Positions 33,313 to 43,258 of a stretch of DNA of 47,360 nucleotides are shown piece after piece. The first letter of the stretch is position 1; each line of letters starts with the position of its first letter. The stretch spans positions 1 through 47,360 of the forward strand of contig JAGCRW010000070.1 in the NCBI GenBank assembly GCA_017964485.1, written 5' to 3'. Origin of the DNA: Muribaculaceae bacterium (GTDB lineage: Bacteria; Bacteroidota; Bacteroidia; Bacteroidales; Muribaculaceae). The notes beneath the pieces are model-generated. The model was not told the DNA's origin and searched no databases. It saw only the letters and a program-made list of their open reading frames with translations. Made by a program: the position numbers and the translations under genes.

Positions 33313-36300
33313 TTATTTCACAATCTTAGTTGTTGTGGTTGAGCCGTCGCTATAACGAGTCACAACGATATTTACGCCATTGAATGGCTTACTGCTGCGC
33401 ATGCCAGCGACGTTCACATACTCAACATCAACCACCTGAGCCTGAGTGCCAACGATGCTGATGGTGGTGGGCAGTGGGCTGCTTGCCTGCAGGTCAAGAG
33501 GCTGAGTACGCAAGACTTCCGAAGCAGTCTGGTCTGGTTTGAGCGAAGGAACATCCTTAGATGTGATTGGCGAACCATAGCTCTTGTTGGTGCGCTGAAC
33601 TATGATATGGAACTCATACTGATTGTTGCATGTAGTTGTAGCATCAAAAGCAGCATCAAGTGCAGTCAACTGATTGTCAAAATAATTCAAATCCCAACGA
33701 CCAATCTTGGCTGCGCCATTAAATGGAGCATTGTTAGGCGTTACCATGATTTGGTTATCCTTATCCCACATACAATAGGTGACAATCGCATACTCCTGAA
33801 TCTTAGGATTCAAGAAGTAGTAATATGTAGTAGTGCCATCTTTAGTGACTGAAGGACCAGTGTCGCCAGCATTGAGCATCAGGTTGCTCTCGAGGAAATT
33901 GACAGTACAGTATGTGTTTGGAACGTAGCTTGCTGTGCCATCGGGAACAGGAGCGGCACTCACTTTAATAGTGTAGTTCACATCATCGGTATAAACACCA
34001 GTGACGGTATTCTCCTTGATGTATTGGTTCAATAAAGCGGTTGCCATGTTGTTACCCTCTGCACCGAATCCTGAGAAGTCAAGCTCTACCCAGTTGCTCT
34101 GGTCCCAACCACCTTCACGCTTGCAGTGGTTATCATTCATCAAATAATCAACTTGACCAGTAGCAGGATCAGTTTTGGCAATCGAAATATCAAGGTCTTT
34201 ACACCATAGACTTGAGCCTTGAGCATAAACACCCTGCAGTCGGTCAGAAACAGTATAAGTCTTGTCCTTCACGCCATTCTCCTCAATCCAGTGCAATGGA
34301 GTTTCGGTAACCTTGTAATAGCCAGTATTGCTTGCAACTATCCAGCCAAGATAGTTGTAACCGTCGAGTTGGGTAACAGTCTCGCCTTCGTTTACCACGT
34401 CGAGAGTGGTTGTAGCAGTAGTAGTGCTTGGCACAGGGTTATCAGCAACAGTGTTTTCACCGATAGTCTTAACTGCTTTATACTTAAAGTTGGCAGCAGG
34501 TTCATCGGGATTTATAGCCATAATCTTGCTATAAATATCACCTGCAAGAGTAATCTCCTTATGCTGCTCTACTTCCACAGCCTCGGCAGCTGTAGCGCCA
34601 CCAGTTGGATTGAGGGTGAGGGCAGTGGGATTCTTCACAATATACATCCAGTCATTATCATAACCATATGATATAACATAAATGCGATAAAGACCTGCAG
34701 CTATCTTATAGCTATTGCTTTCATTAGCGCCATTTCTGTAATAAAATAATCTGAAACCATTTGGACTATTGTCCACTTCAGTCTGGTCATCCATAGGTAC
34801 ACCACGAACATTTTGCTGATTATCTTGAGTAGAATTGATATCATTCCAGGTTGTTCCTTTCTTCCAAACAAAACTGAAATATCCATTACTGTCACCAGTA
34901 TTTTCTCCATAGTTTCCTGTCCCCTTGAAATAAACATCAATATAATACTGTCCTTGCCCATTATTACCATCCGGATCATAGTTGAAGCGAGGTCCATATG
35001 GAAGCCATGTTTCATTACCATTGGCAGTGCCAAGAAGGTAAAGAGGTTGGCCATTTTCATAAACGAACGTGGCTGTAATAGTTACATCGGCATCTGGCAT
35101 TGTGAAGTTGTAGTTGCCATCTGCTAAGTTATAAGAAATTTCCTCGCCTCCTTGAGTATAAGTAACAGTTACAGAATAGAGTTCATATAGGGCGCTATTT
35201 GGATTTTCGGGATCTTTGGGGTTAGCAGTAACGTTAAATACTATATTCTCTCCATCATAAGATTTCACTTGATCATTTTGCACAACATAACCTTCAGTCA
35301 AGAAAACACTACCATAATTCATATTTGGTTTAACTACGATATTGACATTATGGTATTGAACTTCCTCAAATTCAACTACGATATGAACATCATTACCGGG
35401 CATTACAAAGTTATATAACGTGCCGTTGATAGATTGGCTGCTATTTAGAATGTCAATAGTCCCAAGCACTTGAGTAACATTATGATTGGCATCTCGTTCC
35501 ACTTCTTGAATAGTCACGCTTTTAACTTTATAACCATCGGCAGGTGTAACAAGGAACTGAACGGTCTCCATTTTCTGCGACCAGTTGATGCCATTGTCCA
35601 CTAAGATACCATCGCGCAAAGCAATGCTGCCATTAGCATTATTATTGGCATCAAGTACTACCTGAGTGGAAACCTCATATTGCTGTGCTGGCTTGTAGAG
35701 ATATACTCGCTGACGGGAATTATTGTTATATAGATTTCTAAATTGCTTGTAGTCATTATTGTGACGCAGAGCATAAGTGTTGCCATTAGAGTATGGGTCG
35801 GTAAACTTATACCTGATGTCGGCATAATAGTCCCAGTTAGAGGCATAGTTATCACCTGGATCATTGATAGTAATCTTTGTAATGACATAGTCTGATGAAG
35901 GTAAATTGTTCACCTTAGTCAAACAGAAACCATGATTATAATCTTGTGAACTTTCATAAGTTGACTGGCTCCTTATAGTATTTGTACCAGCCTTTACATA
36001 ATATCTATAAGTGTTGTTACCTGTTCCTGTTTGAAGTTTGAGGAATTGGGTCTCATCGTTAGCTTTCACACGAAGACCATTATCAATCAACTGAACCTTT
36101 GTCGATTTTATGTTGTCGGTAGCCGAAGAACCAGTAGTGTTAACACTCATGGCATAGCCATCAGTGGCTTGTGATGTGGATCTGCCCACCAACATATAGT
36201 TATTGGTAGTATTCAACTCACTGGTACTTGTAACAAGTTCATACATGTCACCTGACTCCTGCTCCACAGTTATGTCGATAGACGCAAAGCGAACAGGTTT

Positions 36301-36777
36301 ACCCTCGTTCTCGAACATCAGCTCATATCCAGCGGGCAGACCATTGGGATAGTTGCCTGGAGAACTGCTCTTAGTAGATACCCAAAGAGCATCGTAAGTG
36401 CTGCCACCATAATTATAGGTCAGTGTTCCTGCTGTTTCAGCATGAGTCTGACTATACTGGATATGCAGTGTTGTTGGTCCCCAGTAAAATGGATCAAGGT
36501 TGTCGTTGGTGTAGTTATCCAAGCAATGGAACACAATTCTCTTGATGTTGAAGTTATGCGACTTCACAGTAATAGTGGTGTGTTGCTTCATCAGCAGGAA
36601 ATTGGGGTTGTTCATACCACCTGACATCACCAGCTCCACACCACCTTTTGTAACGTTGTAAACCGTGTTGGCATTCTCCCAGTCTACGTCGTTTCGCGAG
36701 ATGGTAATGGTTTTCTCTCCTGCCCATGCTGTGATAGCAAAGGACAAGAGCATTAAAATAGTAAGGAATTTTCTCAT
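33313..36777 (-). CDS. Large secreted protein with beta-repeat domains and sorting-type C-terminus
   Basis: The start at 36777 (MRKFLTILMLLSF) gives 1154 residues with a clean signal peptide (ending AWAG); the longer frame overlaps the promoter at 36834-36865. Residues ~380-590 contain two divergent InlB-like B-repeats, each ending in a PGNDVHIVVEF- or PDADVTITATF-type strand. Other parts are beta-rich and Asn/Thr/Tyr-rich, with no catalytic motif recognised. The end (VNVAGMRSSKPFNGVNIVV, then a basic tail) resembles short C-terminal sorting domains of type IX-secreted proteins in Prevotella-like bacteria. A cell-surface adhesin is the likely class. The gene is visibly richer in A+T than its neighbours. 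Confidence 0.75.
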   Translation of the reverse strand: MRKFLTILMLLSFAITAWAGEKTITISRNDVDWENANTVYNVTKGGVELVMSGGMNNPNFLLMKQHTTITVKSHNFNIKRIVFHCLDNYTNDNLDPFYWGPTTLHIQYSQTHAETAGTLTYNYGGSTYDALWVSTKSSSPGNYPNGLPAGYELMFENEGKPVRFASIDITVEQESGDMYELVTSTSELNTTNNYMLVGRSTSQATDGYAMSVNTTGSSATDNIKSTKVQLIDNGLRVKANDETQFLKLQTGTGNNTYRYYVKAGTNTIRSQSTYESSQDYNHGFCLTKVNNLPSSDYVITKITINDPGDNYASNWDYYADIRYKFTDPYSNGNTYALRHNNDYKQFRNLYNNNSRQRVYLYKPAQQYEVSTQVVLDANNNANGSIALRDGILVDNGINWSQKMETVQFLVTPADGYKVKSVTIQEVERDANHNVTQVLGTIDILNSSQSINGTLYNFVMPGNDVHIVVEFEEVQYHNVNIVVKPNMNYGSVFLTEGYVVQNDQVKSYDGENIVFNVTANPKDPENPNSALYELYSVTVTYTQGGEEISYNLADGNYNFTMPDADVTITATFVYENGQPLYLLGTANGNETWLPYGPRFNYDPDGNNGQGQYYIDVYFKGTGNYGENTGDSNGYFSFVWKKGTTWNDINSTQDNQQNVRGVPMDDQTEVDNSPNGFRLFYYRNGANESNSYKIAAGLYRIYVISYGYDNDWMYIVKNPTALTLNPTGGATAAEAVEVEQHKEITLAGDIYSKIMAINPDEPAANFKYKAVKTIGENTVADNPVPSTTTATTTLDVVNEGETVTQLDGYNYLGWIVASNTGYYKVTETPLHWIEENGVKDKTYTVSDRLQGVYAQGSSLWCKDLDISIAKTDPATGQVDYLMNDNHCKREGGWDQSNWVELDFSGFGAEGNNMATALLNQYIKENTVTGVYTDDVNYTIKVSAAPVPDGTASYVPNTYCTVNFLESNLMLNAGDTGPSVTKDGTTTYYYFLNPKIQEYAIVTYCMWDKDNQIMVTPNNAPFNGAAKIGRWDLNYFDNQLTALDAAFDATTTCNNQYEFHIIVQRTNKSYGSPITSKDVPSLKPDQTASEVLRTQPLDLQASSPLPTTISIVGTQAQVVDVEYVNVAGMRSSKPFNGVNIVVTRYSDGSTTTTKIVK

Positions 36778-36833
36778 TTTTGTTTTTGAATTAAATTTAT
36801 AAATTATTGTGTAATTTCTCCGTAATTGGGTTG

Positions 36834-36865
36834 CAAAGGTAGTAAAATTCAATTAATTATGCAAG
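36834..36865 (-). promoter_or_regulatory. Promoter of the large secreted protein gene
   Basis: CTTG (36865-36862), 20 nt, TACCTTTG (36841-36834) on the minus strand, about 55 nt before the chosen start. Confidence 0.72.
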
Positions 36866-36950
36866 AAATATAAATTTAACACACAGGAACATTCAATGAA
36901 TAATGCAAAAATATTCATAAAAAATATATTCTGTTCTTCTTTGGGTATAA

Positions 36951-36990
36951 CACAAGCCGCTCCCACACACTAAGTGAAGGAGCGACTTGC
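36951..36990 (-). terminator. Weak hairpin after sdhB
   Basis: CAAGTCGCTCC and GGAGCGGCTTG form an 11-bp stem with one G-T pair on the minus strand, but no T-run follows. Confidence 0.45.
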
Positions 36991-37019
36991 TTTATTATTG
37001 CTATTTCAAGAGGGCGGTA

Positions 37020-37775
37020 TTAATCGCTGCTCTTGGCGCAGATGAACTCTCGGTTGAGGCGTGCGATGTTGCTGAGCTTGATGTTCTTTGGGCACTCGGC
37101 GGCGCAGGCACCGGTATTGGTGCAATTGCCAAAACCAAGTTCGTCCATCTTACCAAGCATAGCTTTCACGCGCTTCTTTGCCTCGGCCTTACCTTGTGGC
37201 AGGAGAGCAAACTGGCTCACCTTGGCAGCCACAAAGAGCATTGCCGAACCGTTCTTGCACGCAGCCACACAAGCACCGCAGCCAATGCAGCTAGCGCTAT
37301 CCATTGCCTCGTCGGCATCGACTTTGCTGATGGGGATTGCGTTAGCATCTTGTGCACCACCGGTGTTGAAGCTCACGTAGCCACCAGCCTGCTGAATCTG
37401 GTCAAAGGCGTTGCGGTTCACCATCAAGTCCTTGATAACGGGGAACGCTGCCGAGCGCCAAGGCTCTACAGTGATGGTCTCACCGTCTTTGAAACGACGC
37501 ATATAAAGCTGGCAAGTAGTTGCTCCTGTGGCGGGTCCATGAGGATGACCGTTGATGTATAGCGAGCACATACCGCAAATACCCTCGCGGCAGTCGTGGT
37601 CAAAAGCGATAGGCTCCTCGCCTTTCTCAACGAGTTGCTCATTGAGAATGTCGAGAGTCTCGAGGAACGAGGTGTCGGTAGGGATGTCTTGGAGCTCGTA
37701 GGTAATAAATTCACCTTGCGCTTTAGGATTTGCTTGTCTCCAAACTTTCAATTTTACGCTTATGCTATTTTCCAT
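37020..37775 (-). CDS. sdhB: Succinate dehydrogenase/fumarate reductase iron-sulfur subunit
   Basis: This subunit carries electrons between the flavoprotein and cytochrome b subunits. The 251-residue protein has the 2Fe-2S site [15 protein letters not shown] near residue 62, the cysteine cluster [14 protein letters not shown] for 4Fe-4S, and [15 protein letters not shown] for the remaining centre. It is last in the sdhC-sdhA-sdhB operon, six nt after sdhA, and probably works mainly as fumarate reductase in succinate fermentation, with Mdh supplying malate upstream. Confidence 0.94.
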   Translation of the reverse strand: MENSISVKLKVWRQANPKAQGEFITYELQDIPTDTSFLETLDILNEQLVEKGEEPIAFDHDCREGICGMCSLYINGHPHGPATGATTCQLYMRRFKDGETITVEPWRSAAFPVIKDLMVNRNAFDQIQQAGGYVSFNTGGAQDANAIPISKVDADEAMDSASCIGCGACVAACKNGSAMLFVAAKVSQFALLPQGKAEAKKRVKAMLGKMDELGFGNCTNTGACAAECPKNIKLSNIARLNREFICAKSSD

Positions 37776-37781
37776 AATTCA

Positions 37782-39791
37782 TTAGTTTTTGTAGTTGCGT
37801 GTTTGTACCTTAATTGCCTCGTAATGCAGTGGCTCTTTGAGTAAGCTTGGAGCTTTCTCGTCATCGCCATTGTATTTCCAGCAAGCCACGTAGAAGAAGT
37901 TCTCGTCGTCGCGCTTAGCTTCGCCTTCTTCGGTTTGGTGCTCTTCGCGGAAGTGACCACCACACGACTCCTCGCGATTGAGGGCGTCGTAGGCGATAAG
38001 TTCACCCATTGTGATGAAGTCGCGCAGGCGGAACGCCTTGTCGAGCTCGATGTTCATGCCCTCCTGATCACCAGGAACGAAGAGGTTGGTCTCAAACTCC
38101 TTGCGCAGATCTTTGATTTTCTCGAGGGCTGTCTCGAGGCTCTCTTTTGTGCGACCCATGCCCACGAAGTCCCACATGATGTTGCCAAGCTCCTTGTGAA
38201 TCGAGTCAACCGAGCGGCTACCCTTGATAGCCATGAGCTTGTCGAGGTTGGCCTGCACGCGCTCTTCGGCTTCCTCAAACTCTGGGAGGTCGGTAGAGAA
38301 GCGTGGCACGGTGATTTGGTCGCTCAGGTAGTTCTGAATAGTGTAAGGCAACACGAAATAACCATCGGCAAGACCTTGCATGAGAGCTGAAGCGCCGAGT
38401 CGGTTAGCGCCGTGGTCGCTGAAGTTGCACTCACCAATGGCGAAGAGACCCTTGATTGAGGTCTGCAACTCATAGTCAACCCAAATGCCACCCATTGTGT
38501 AGTGGATAGCAGGATAAATCATCATGGGGTTGTAGTACTTCACGCCGTTGATCTCGTTAGCAAGTTCACCAGGATTCACGTCGGTAATCTCCTCATACAT
38601 ATCGAAGAGGTTGCCATAGCGCTGACGCACTACATCGATGCCCAGGCGGTTGATGGCCTCGCTGAAGTCGAGGAACACGGCTTGACCTGTGTTGTTCACA
38701 CCATAGCCCTTGTCGCAGCGCTCCTTAGCGGCGCGGCTAGCCACGTCGCGAGGCACGAGGTTACCGAATGCTGGATAGCGACGCTCGAGGTAGTAGTCAC
38801 GCTCCTCTTCAGGTATGTCGCTGCCCTTGATTTGTCCAGCTTGCAACTTCTTGGCATCTTCAATGTTCTTAGGTACCCAGATGCGTCCGTCGTTACGCAG
38901 TGACTCACTCATGAGTGTGAGCTTCGACTGCTTGTCGCCGTGACGTGGGATGCAGGTTGGGTGAATCTGAACGTAGGCGGGATTAGCAAAGTAAGCGCCC
39001 TTGCGGTAGCAAGCCATAGCTGCGCTCACGTTGCATGCCATTGCGTTGGTCGAAAGGAAATAGGTGTTGCCATAACCACCAGTGGCGATTACCACTGCAT
39101 GGGCTGCAAAACGCTCAAGTTTGCCGGTAACGAGGTTCTTGGCGATGATACCACGAGCGCGGCCATCAATGATAACCACGTCGTGCATCTCATAGCGGTT
39201 GAAGCTCTTTACGTTACCCATCTCGATTTGGCGGTTGAGCGACGAGTAAGCGCCGAGCAGCAGCTGCTGGCCAGTCTGGCCCTTAGCGTAGAATGTGCGG
39301 CTCACCTGAGCGCCACCGAACGAGCGGTTGGCGAGCAGACCTCCATATTCACGAGCGAAGGGCACGCCTTGTGCCACACACTGGTCGATGATATTGTTGG
39401 ACACCTCGGCGAGACGGTAAACGTTGGCTTCGCGAGCGCGATAGTCGCCACCCTTAACGGTGTCGTAGAAGAGGCGGTAAACCGAGTCTCCGTCGTTTTG
39501 ATAGTTCTTAGCGGCATTGATACCTCCCTGCGCAGCGATAGAGTGAGCGCGTCGTGGAGAATCTTGAATGCAGAAGTTGAGCACCTTGAAGCCCATCTCA
39601 CCCAATGTGGCAGCAGCGCTGGCACCTGCCAGACCAGTACCTACAACGATAATGTCGAGGCGGCGCTTGTTGGCGGGGTTAACGAGTTTTTGGTGTGCTT
39701 TATAGTTGGTCCATTTCTCAGCTACAGGTCCCTCGGGGATCTTAGAGTCGATAGCGGGCTGAGCAACGTTGTTCTTTAAGTTTTCTTCCAT
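37782..39791 (-). CDS. sdhA: Succinate dehydrogenase/fumarate reductase flavoprotein subunit
   Basis: The 669-residue FAD subunit interconverts fumarate and succinate. It shows the FAD motif [21 protein letters not shown] near residue 48 (quoted in part: [16 protein letters not shown]), the covalent-FAD His region [18 protein letters not shown], active-site blocks [10 protein letters not shown] and [10 protein letters not shown], and [20 protein letters not shown]. Length and the C-terminal extension ([16 protein letters not shown]) fit the Bacteroides/Wolinella type B enzyme. It is the middle gene of the operon. Confidence 0.95.
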   Translation of the reverse strand: MEENLKNNVAQPAIDSKIPEGPVAEKWTNYKAHQKLVNPANKRRLDIIVVGTGLAGASAAATLGEMGFKVLNFCIQDSPRRAHSIAAQGGINAAKNYQNDGDSVYRLFYDTVKGGDYRAREANVYRLAEVSNNIIDQCVAQGVPFAREYGGLLANRSFGGAQVSRTFYAKGQTGQQLLLGAYSSLNRQIEMGNVKSFNRYEMHDVVIIDGRARGIIAKNLVTGKLERFAAHAVVIATGGYGNTYFLSTNAMACNVSAAMACYRKGAYFANPAYVQIHPTCIPRHGDKQSKLTLMSESLRNDGRIWVPKNIEDAKKLQAGQIKGSDIPEEERDYYLERRYPAFGNLVPRDVASRAAKERCDKGYGVNNTGQAVFLDFSEAINRLGIDVVRQRYGNLFDMYEEITDVNPGELANEINGVKYYNPMMIYPAIHYTMGGIWVDYELQTSIKGLFAIGECNFSDHGANRLGASALMQGLADGYFVLPYTIQNYLSDQITVPRFSTDLPEFEEAEERVQANLDKLMAIKGSRSVDSIHKELGNIMWDFVGMGRTKESLETALEKIKDLRKEFETNLFVPGDQEGMNIELDKAFRLRDFITMGELIAYDALNREESCGGHFREEHQTEEGEAKRDDENFFYVACWKYNGDDEKAPSLLKEPLHYEAIKVQTRNYKN

Positions 39792-39830
39792 TTTCGTAAA
39801 ATTTTAAATGATTAATTACTCAGCATTCAC

Positions 39831-40511
39831 TTAACAACCACCCACGCAAGACCAGCCCCAGGCAAACTTGCCAGTGAGAGCGATAGCGCAAATGGCAAAG
39901 AGAACCATGACGCAGGTAGCCCAGAACCAACCAATGCATTTCCAGCGGTTAATCCACTTGTCGTTGTTTACACCTAGCGACTGGAAAGCGCTCCAGAAGC
40001 CATGGGTAATGTGGAACCAAACGGCAAAGAAGCCAATGAGATAAACTGGCAGAACCCAAGCCTGCTCGAAGGTGGTCTTGAGTGCTACATAACCAGAGTC
40101 GGGATGTTCACCCATAATCTCTGGCATCTGCATCTTGGCCCAGAATTGATAGAGGTGCAACACAAGGAAGCACGCAACGATGATACCGAGCACGAGCATG
40201 TTTTGCGACGCCCACTCCACGCTCTTTGGTCGCTTGGTGACAGCATAGCGGTTGCTGCCACGCGCGCTGCGGTTTTGCAGCGTGAGCCAGAAGGCGTAGA
40301 TGATGTGAATGACAAAACCTGCGGCTAGTATCGCAGTGCCCAGAAGGGCATACCAGTTAGCGCCAAGAAACTCGCACACAGCCTCGTAAGCATCGAGTGA
40401 AAAGACTGCGACGGCGTTCATGAGCGCATGGAATGTTAAGAATAGGATAAGGAAAAGACCTGTGACACTCATCACCACTTTCCTTCCTACCGAAGAATTA
40501 AATAACCACAT
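39831..40511 (-). CDS. sdhC: Succinate dehydrogenase/fumarate reductase cytochrome b subunit
   Basis: This 226-residue membrane anchor has five hydrophobic helices, as in type B quinol:fumarate reductases with two haems b in a single anchor. Candidate haem-ligand histidines are in LTFHALMN, GFVIHIIY, LVLHLYQFW and WFHITHGFW. It starts the sdhC-sdhA-sdhB operon and exchanges electrons with menaquinone at the inner membrane. The promoter lies at 40603-40634. Confidence 0.92.
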   Translation of the reverse strand: MWLFNSSVGRKVVMSVTGLFLILFLTFHALMNAVAVFSLDAYEAVCEFLGANWYALLGTAILAAGFVIHIIYAFWLTLQNRSARGSNRYAVTKRPKSVEWASQNMLVLGIIVACFLVLHLYQFWAKMQMPEIMGEHPDSGYVALKTTFEQAWVLPVYLIGFFAVWFHITHGFWSAFQSLGVNNDKWINRWKCIGWFWATCVMVLFAICAIALTGKFAWGWSCVGGC

Positions 40512-40602
40512 AGCAGTTTTGAATTTAGTTATTAATTGATTTATTTAGTTAATATTCAATGCAATAGTGGCCGTGCGAAATAGGCATGGCAGAATTAATT
40601 TG

Positions 40603-40634
40603 CAAATATAACATTTTTCCTTGTGATTTGCAAG
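40603..40634 (-). promoter_or_regulatory. Promoter of sdhCAB operon
   Basis: CTTG (40634-40631), 20 nt, TATATTTG (40610-40603) on the minus strand. The leader is about 85 nt. Confidence 0.72.
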
Positions 40635-40745
40635 AGCGCCCAATAAAATAATAGGTGTTATTTAAGAAAATGCGGTTAAGCGAGTATAGAATATTTTACC
40701 TAGCGAGAGCATTTTATCCAAAAATGCGTAACTTTGCATAAAAAT

Positions 40746-41525
40746 ATGATGAATACAATGAAGATTTTTAAGTGGCTAATGTTGGGGGTGATGCCCATGA
40801 GTGTCATGTGCTGTGGCACAAAATCTGTGCTTGTTAAAGAAAGCGAGGCGATAGCAGTGAATCATGTTGAGGCCGCTGGCCACCGCCTTATGGTAATGAA
40901 ACCTAGCAAAAAATGCAAGCTTCGCTTCGTTAGCCACAAGCAGAGCAATTTCAAGGGCGCACCGAGCATCGACGATGCCAGCATCGTCCTTAACGTGGCG
41001 GCGGCTTTCACCCTCGACACCGAGACGATGAACGTGTGCGGCGACCATGTGGTAGCAGGCGAGAGCATTAGTGGCTATGACGATGTCACAGCAACCGGTC
41101 ACATGGTTATTGCGGGTGACAAGGTGAGGATTGCCTCAAATGGGCGACTGGAGCAATCGCTGCGTGAGGCGGTTGTGTGCAAGGGCTACCTGTTTCAGCA
41201 ATGCCTGATTGTGGAGGACGGCAAAGGTATGGTGGAGCGTATTCCGCAAGCCATTCGCGACCGCAAGGCACATATCATCTACCGCGCAGCCTGCGTGATG
41301 AATGACGGCAGTTTTGCCATTGTTCAGGGCGACGAACAGATGTATTGCAACGAGTTCATCGATGCGCTGGTGGCTCTTGGCGCCCAGCAAGCCCTATACC
41401 TCGACATGGGCACCTGGGCATGGGGCTGGGTGCGAGAGAAGGGCAAAACCACGGAACTCGCCGAGCATTTCTTTAACACACGCTACCAAAGCAACTGGCT
41501 GCAGATAGTTGTCAGCAATCAGTAA
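40746..41525 (+). CDS. Phosphodiester glycosidase-like (NAGPA/DUF2233) lipoprotein
   Basis: A -7 element TAACTTTG (40729-40736) means the TTG at 40734 cannot be the start; ATGs at 40746, 40749 and 40758 are possible (259-255 residues). The signal ends in a lipobox-like MCCGTK. The body has the layout I associate with the NAGPA/DUF2233 family: SIVLNVAAAFT, then ATGHMVIAGD, AACVMNDGSFAIVQGD and near the end QALYLDMGTWAWGW. Relatives cut sugar phosphodiesters such as N-acetylglucosamine-1-phosphodiesters. The family call rests on pattern memory. The last codons and stop lie in a heptad array. It converges on susD. Confidence 0.6.
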   Translation: MMNTMKIFKWLMLGVMPMSVMCCGTKSVLVKESEAIAVNHVEAAGHRLMVMKPSKKCKLRFVSHKQSNFKGAPSIDDASIVLNVAAAFTLDTETMNVCGDHVVAGESISGYDDVTATGHMVIAGDKVRIASNGRLEQSLREAVVCKGYLFQQCLIVEDGKGMVERIPQAIRDRKAHIIYRAACVMNDGSFAIVQGDEQMYCNEFIDALVALGAQQALYLDMGTWAWGWVREKGKTTELAEHFFNTRYQSNWLQIVVSNQ

Positions 41526-41603
41526 TCAGTTTTCAGTTAACAGTTTTCAGTTAACAGTAGTCGTAATCGTTATGCATTATGCATTGTGCATTGTGCATTA
41601 ATG
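41513..41603. repeat. Heptad array 9: 13 units, CAGTTAA family joined in register to ATTATGC family
   Basis: CAGCAAT, CAGTAAT, CAGTTTT, CAGTTAA, CAGTTTT, CAGTTAA, CAGTAGT and CGTAATC lead without a phase change into GTTATGC, ATTATGC, ATTGTGC, ATTGTGC and ATTAATG. The stop TAA (41523-41525) is inside the second unit. Confidence 0.88.
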
Positions 41604-41608
41604 AAAAG

Positions 41609-43237
41609 TTAGTAGCCTGGATTTTGGGTATCGCCTGTTAGAGCGAGGACTTTTCCTGGAATGGGGAACACTATGGTGAAATTGGTACTCTCTCCAGGAA
41701 GTTGCGGACGGTCGGTATAGGAACGAGTGAAGAGCCCGTAGCGTACCAGGTCGTTACGTCGCCATCCTTCCCATGCGAGTTCAAGCATGCGCTCGTCGAG
41801 GATGCTAGCGAGCGTTGCTGTGCGGTGTGGCGCGCCCGCTCGATCACGCACCTGGTTTAGTGGCGCGTCGCCATTCTGACCGTTGCGCACAAGGGCCTCC
41901 GCCTTCATGAGCAGCACGTCGGCATAGCGGAAGAGCACTATGTCGTTGTCGCTCTGTGTGCCGTCTTTGGTGGCTGTGAGGTCGATCTCATATTTTCGCA
42001 TTCTGGCTCCTGCAGTCTTCTCCCAGGGCTTAGCGCTCACATCAGGGGCCACTTTCCAGGGCTCATAAACTAGCGGAGTGCCATCGTCGAGCAGCACCAG
42101 GTTGCCATCGTAATCAAAAACTTCGTCGGCATAGTAGGTTGCCGCAAAACGTGGATCAACATCATCGGTGCCATAACCGAAGGTGTTGAGAGCCTCGATT
42201 GTGGCGCTTGAGCCGTTCTCTCCGTTGAGCCCTAATGCCGCGGCATGGTTGTAGTGACGCGAGCGGAACAAGTAGATGAACACGTTAGTGTAGAGGTGCT
42301 TGTCCATGGGGATGATAAAGATGTTCTCGGCCGAGTTCTCGTTGTTGACAGCGAAAGGTTGTGAGAAATAGTCATCAAGCGTGTAGCCATAACTGGTAAT
42401 ATTATCGCAGAAATAGACAGCCGCTTCCCAAGTATTGACTTTATTGCCGTAGATATTCCACTCAATGTTATTGCCGCTGGGCCTTGAGGCAGGGTTGGTC
42501 CAGTTGTCATGGCAATAGACCTCAGCATTGAGCGCCAACTTAGCAAGGAGAAAACTGGCAACGGAATGGGTGAAGCGTCCATAGTATTCCCCGTGCTTAT
42601 TGCTACGATTGTAGCTGAGCAGAGGCAAGATATCAAGTAGTTCGCTGCGAATGAAGTTGAAAGTAGTGCTGCGAGGCTGCAGTTTCATGTCGGCCACCTC
42701 AGGACTTGACTTGGTGAACACTGGCACACGGCCATAGAGGTCCATGGCATAGAAGTAGAACATCGCCCTCAAGCCACGCACTTCGGCCTGCCATTCGGCT
42801 GCATTGTCGTTGCTTGGGTGTTGCTCAAGGAAAGCCTTGATGTGTTCGAGCGACTCGTTGCACTTGATGATGGCCAGGAACAGATAGTCCCAAGTACCGT
42901 CAATGGCGCCGTTGCTGGTTCCCCACTGATGACTGAAGAGGTCTTGCCAAAAGCCGCCGTCATACCAGTCAGCCCCTCGAGTGGGCATGATAGCCTCATC
43001 GGTGGTGAAAGTGTTAAGGTCGTACACGCCTCGGCCAGTGCCCTGCAGGCCATGGCTGTTGGTGTTGCCGCCAATTAACGCGTAGAGCGACGCTACCGCG
43101 TTGCGATAAAGCTCTCCCTCGCTGCTGTAGGCCTCTTGATCAGGAATGCGGTCGTTAGGATTCTCTTCAAGAAACTTATCGCAGGAAACGCAAGCCATCA
43201 ATGCAATTGCTGATATTATAAAGGAAAGATATTTCAT
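41609..43237 (-). CDS. SusD/RagB-family nutrient-binding lipoprotein
   Basis: The 542-residue outer-membrane lipoprotein has the lipobox VSCDKF (Cys 19) and the early EENPNDRIPDQEAYS segment typical of SusD, with TPR-like helices (WQAEVRGLRAMFYFYAMD) and the C-terminal LDERMLELAWEGWRRNDLVRYG block. SusD proteins close over the paired SusC barrel and capture oligosaccharides or peptides. It follows susC by 21 nt. No glycanase, sulfatase, anti-sigma factor or hybrid sensor is adjacent, so the ligand cannot be guessed. Confidence 0.93.
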   Translation of the reverse strand: MKYLSFIISAIALMACVSCDKFLEENPNDRIPDQEAYSSEGELYRNAVASLYALIGGNTNSHGLQGTGRGVYDLNTFTTDEAIMPTRGADWYDGGFWQDLFSHQWGTSNGAIDGTWDYLFLAIIKCNESLEHIKAFLEQHPSNDNAAEWQAEVRGLRAMFYFYAMDLYGRVPVFTKSSPEVADMKLQPRSTTFNFIRSELLDILPLLSYNRSNKHGEYYGRFTHSVASFLLAKLALNAEVYCHDNWTNPASRPSGNNIEWNIYGNKVNTWEAAVYFCDNITSYGYTLDDYFSQPFAVNNENSAENIFIIPMDKHLYTNVFIYLFRSRHYNHAAALGLNGENGSSATIEALNTFGYGTDDVDPRFAATYYADEVFDYDGNLVLLDDGTPLVYEPWKVAPDVSAKPWEKTAGARMRKYEIDLTATKDGTQSDNDIVLFRYADVLLMKAEALVRNGQNGDAPLNQVRDRAGAPHRTATLASILDERMLELAWEGWRRNDLVRYGLFTRSYTDRPQLPGESTNFTIVFPIPGKVLALTGDTQNPGY

Positions 43238-43258
43238 AGTGCTTATATTAAAAGGTGG

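Noticed and set aside
36951-36990. Strong terminator after sdhB
   Set aside because: The stem is good but no T-run follows, so it is kept only as a weak hairpin.
38940-39779. 279-codon frame antisense to sdhA
   Set aside because: sdhA has all catalytic motifs through this region; the antisense product has no recognisable domain.
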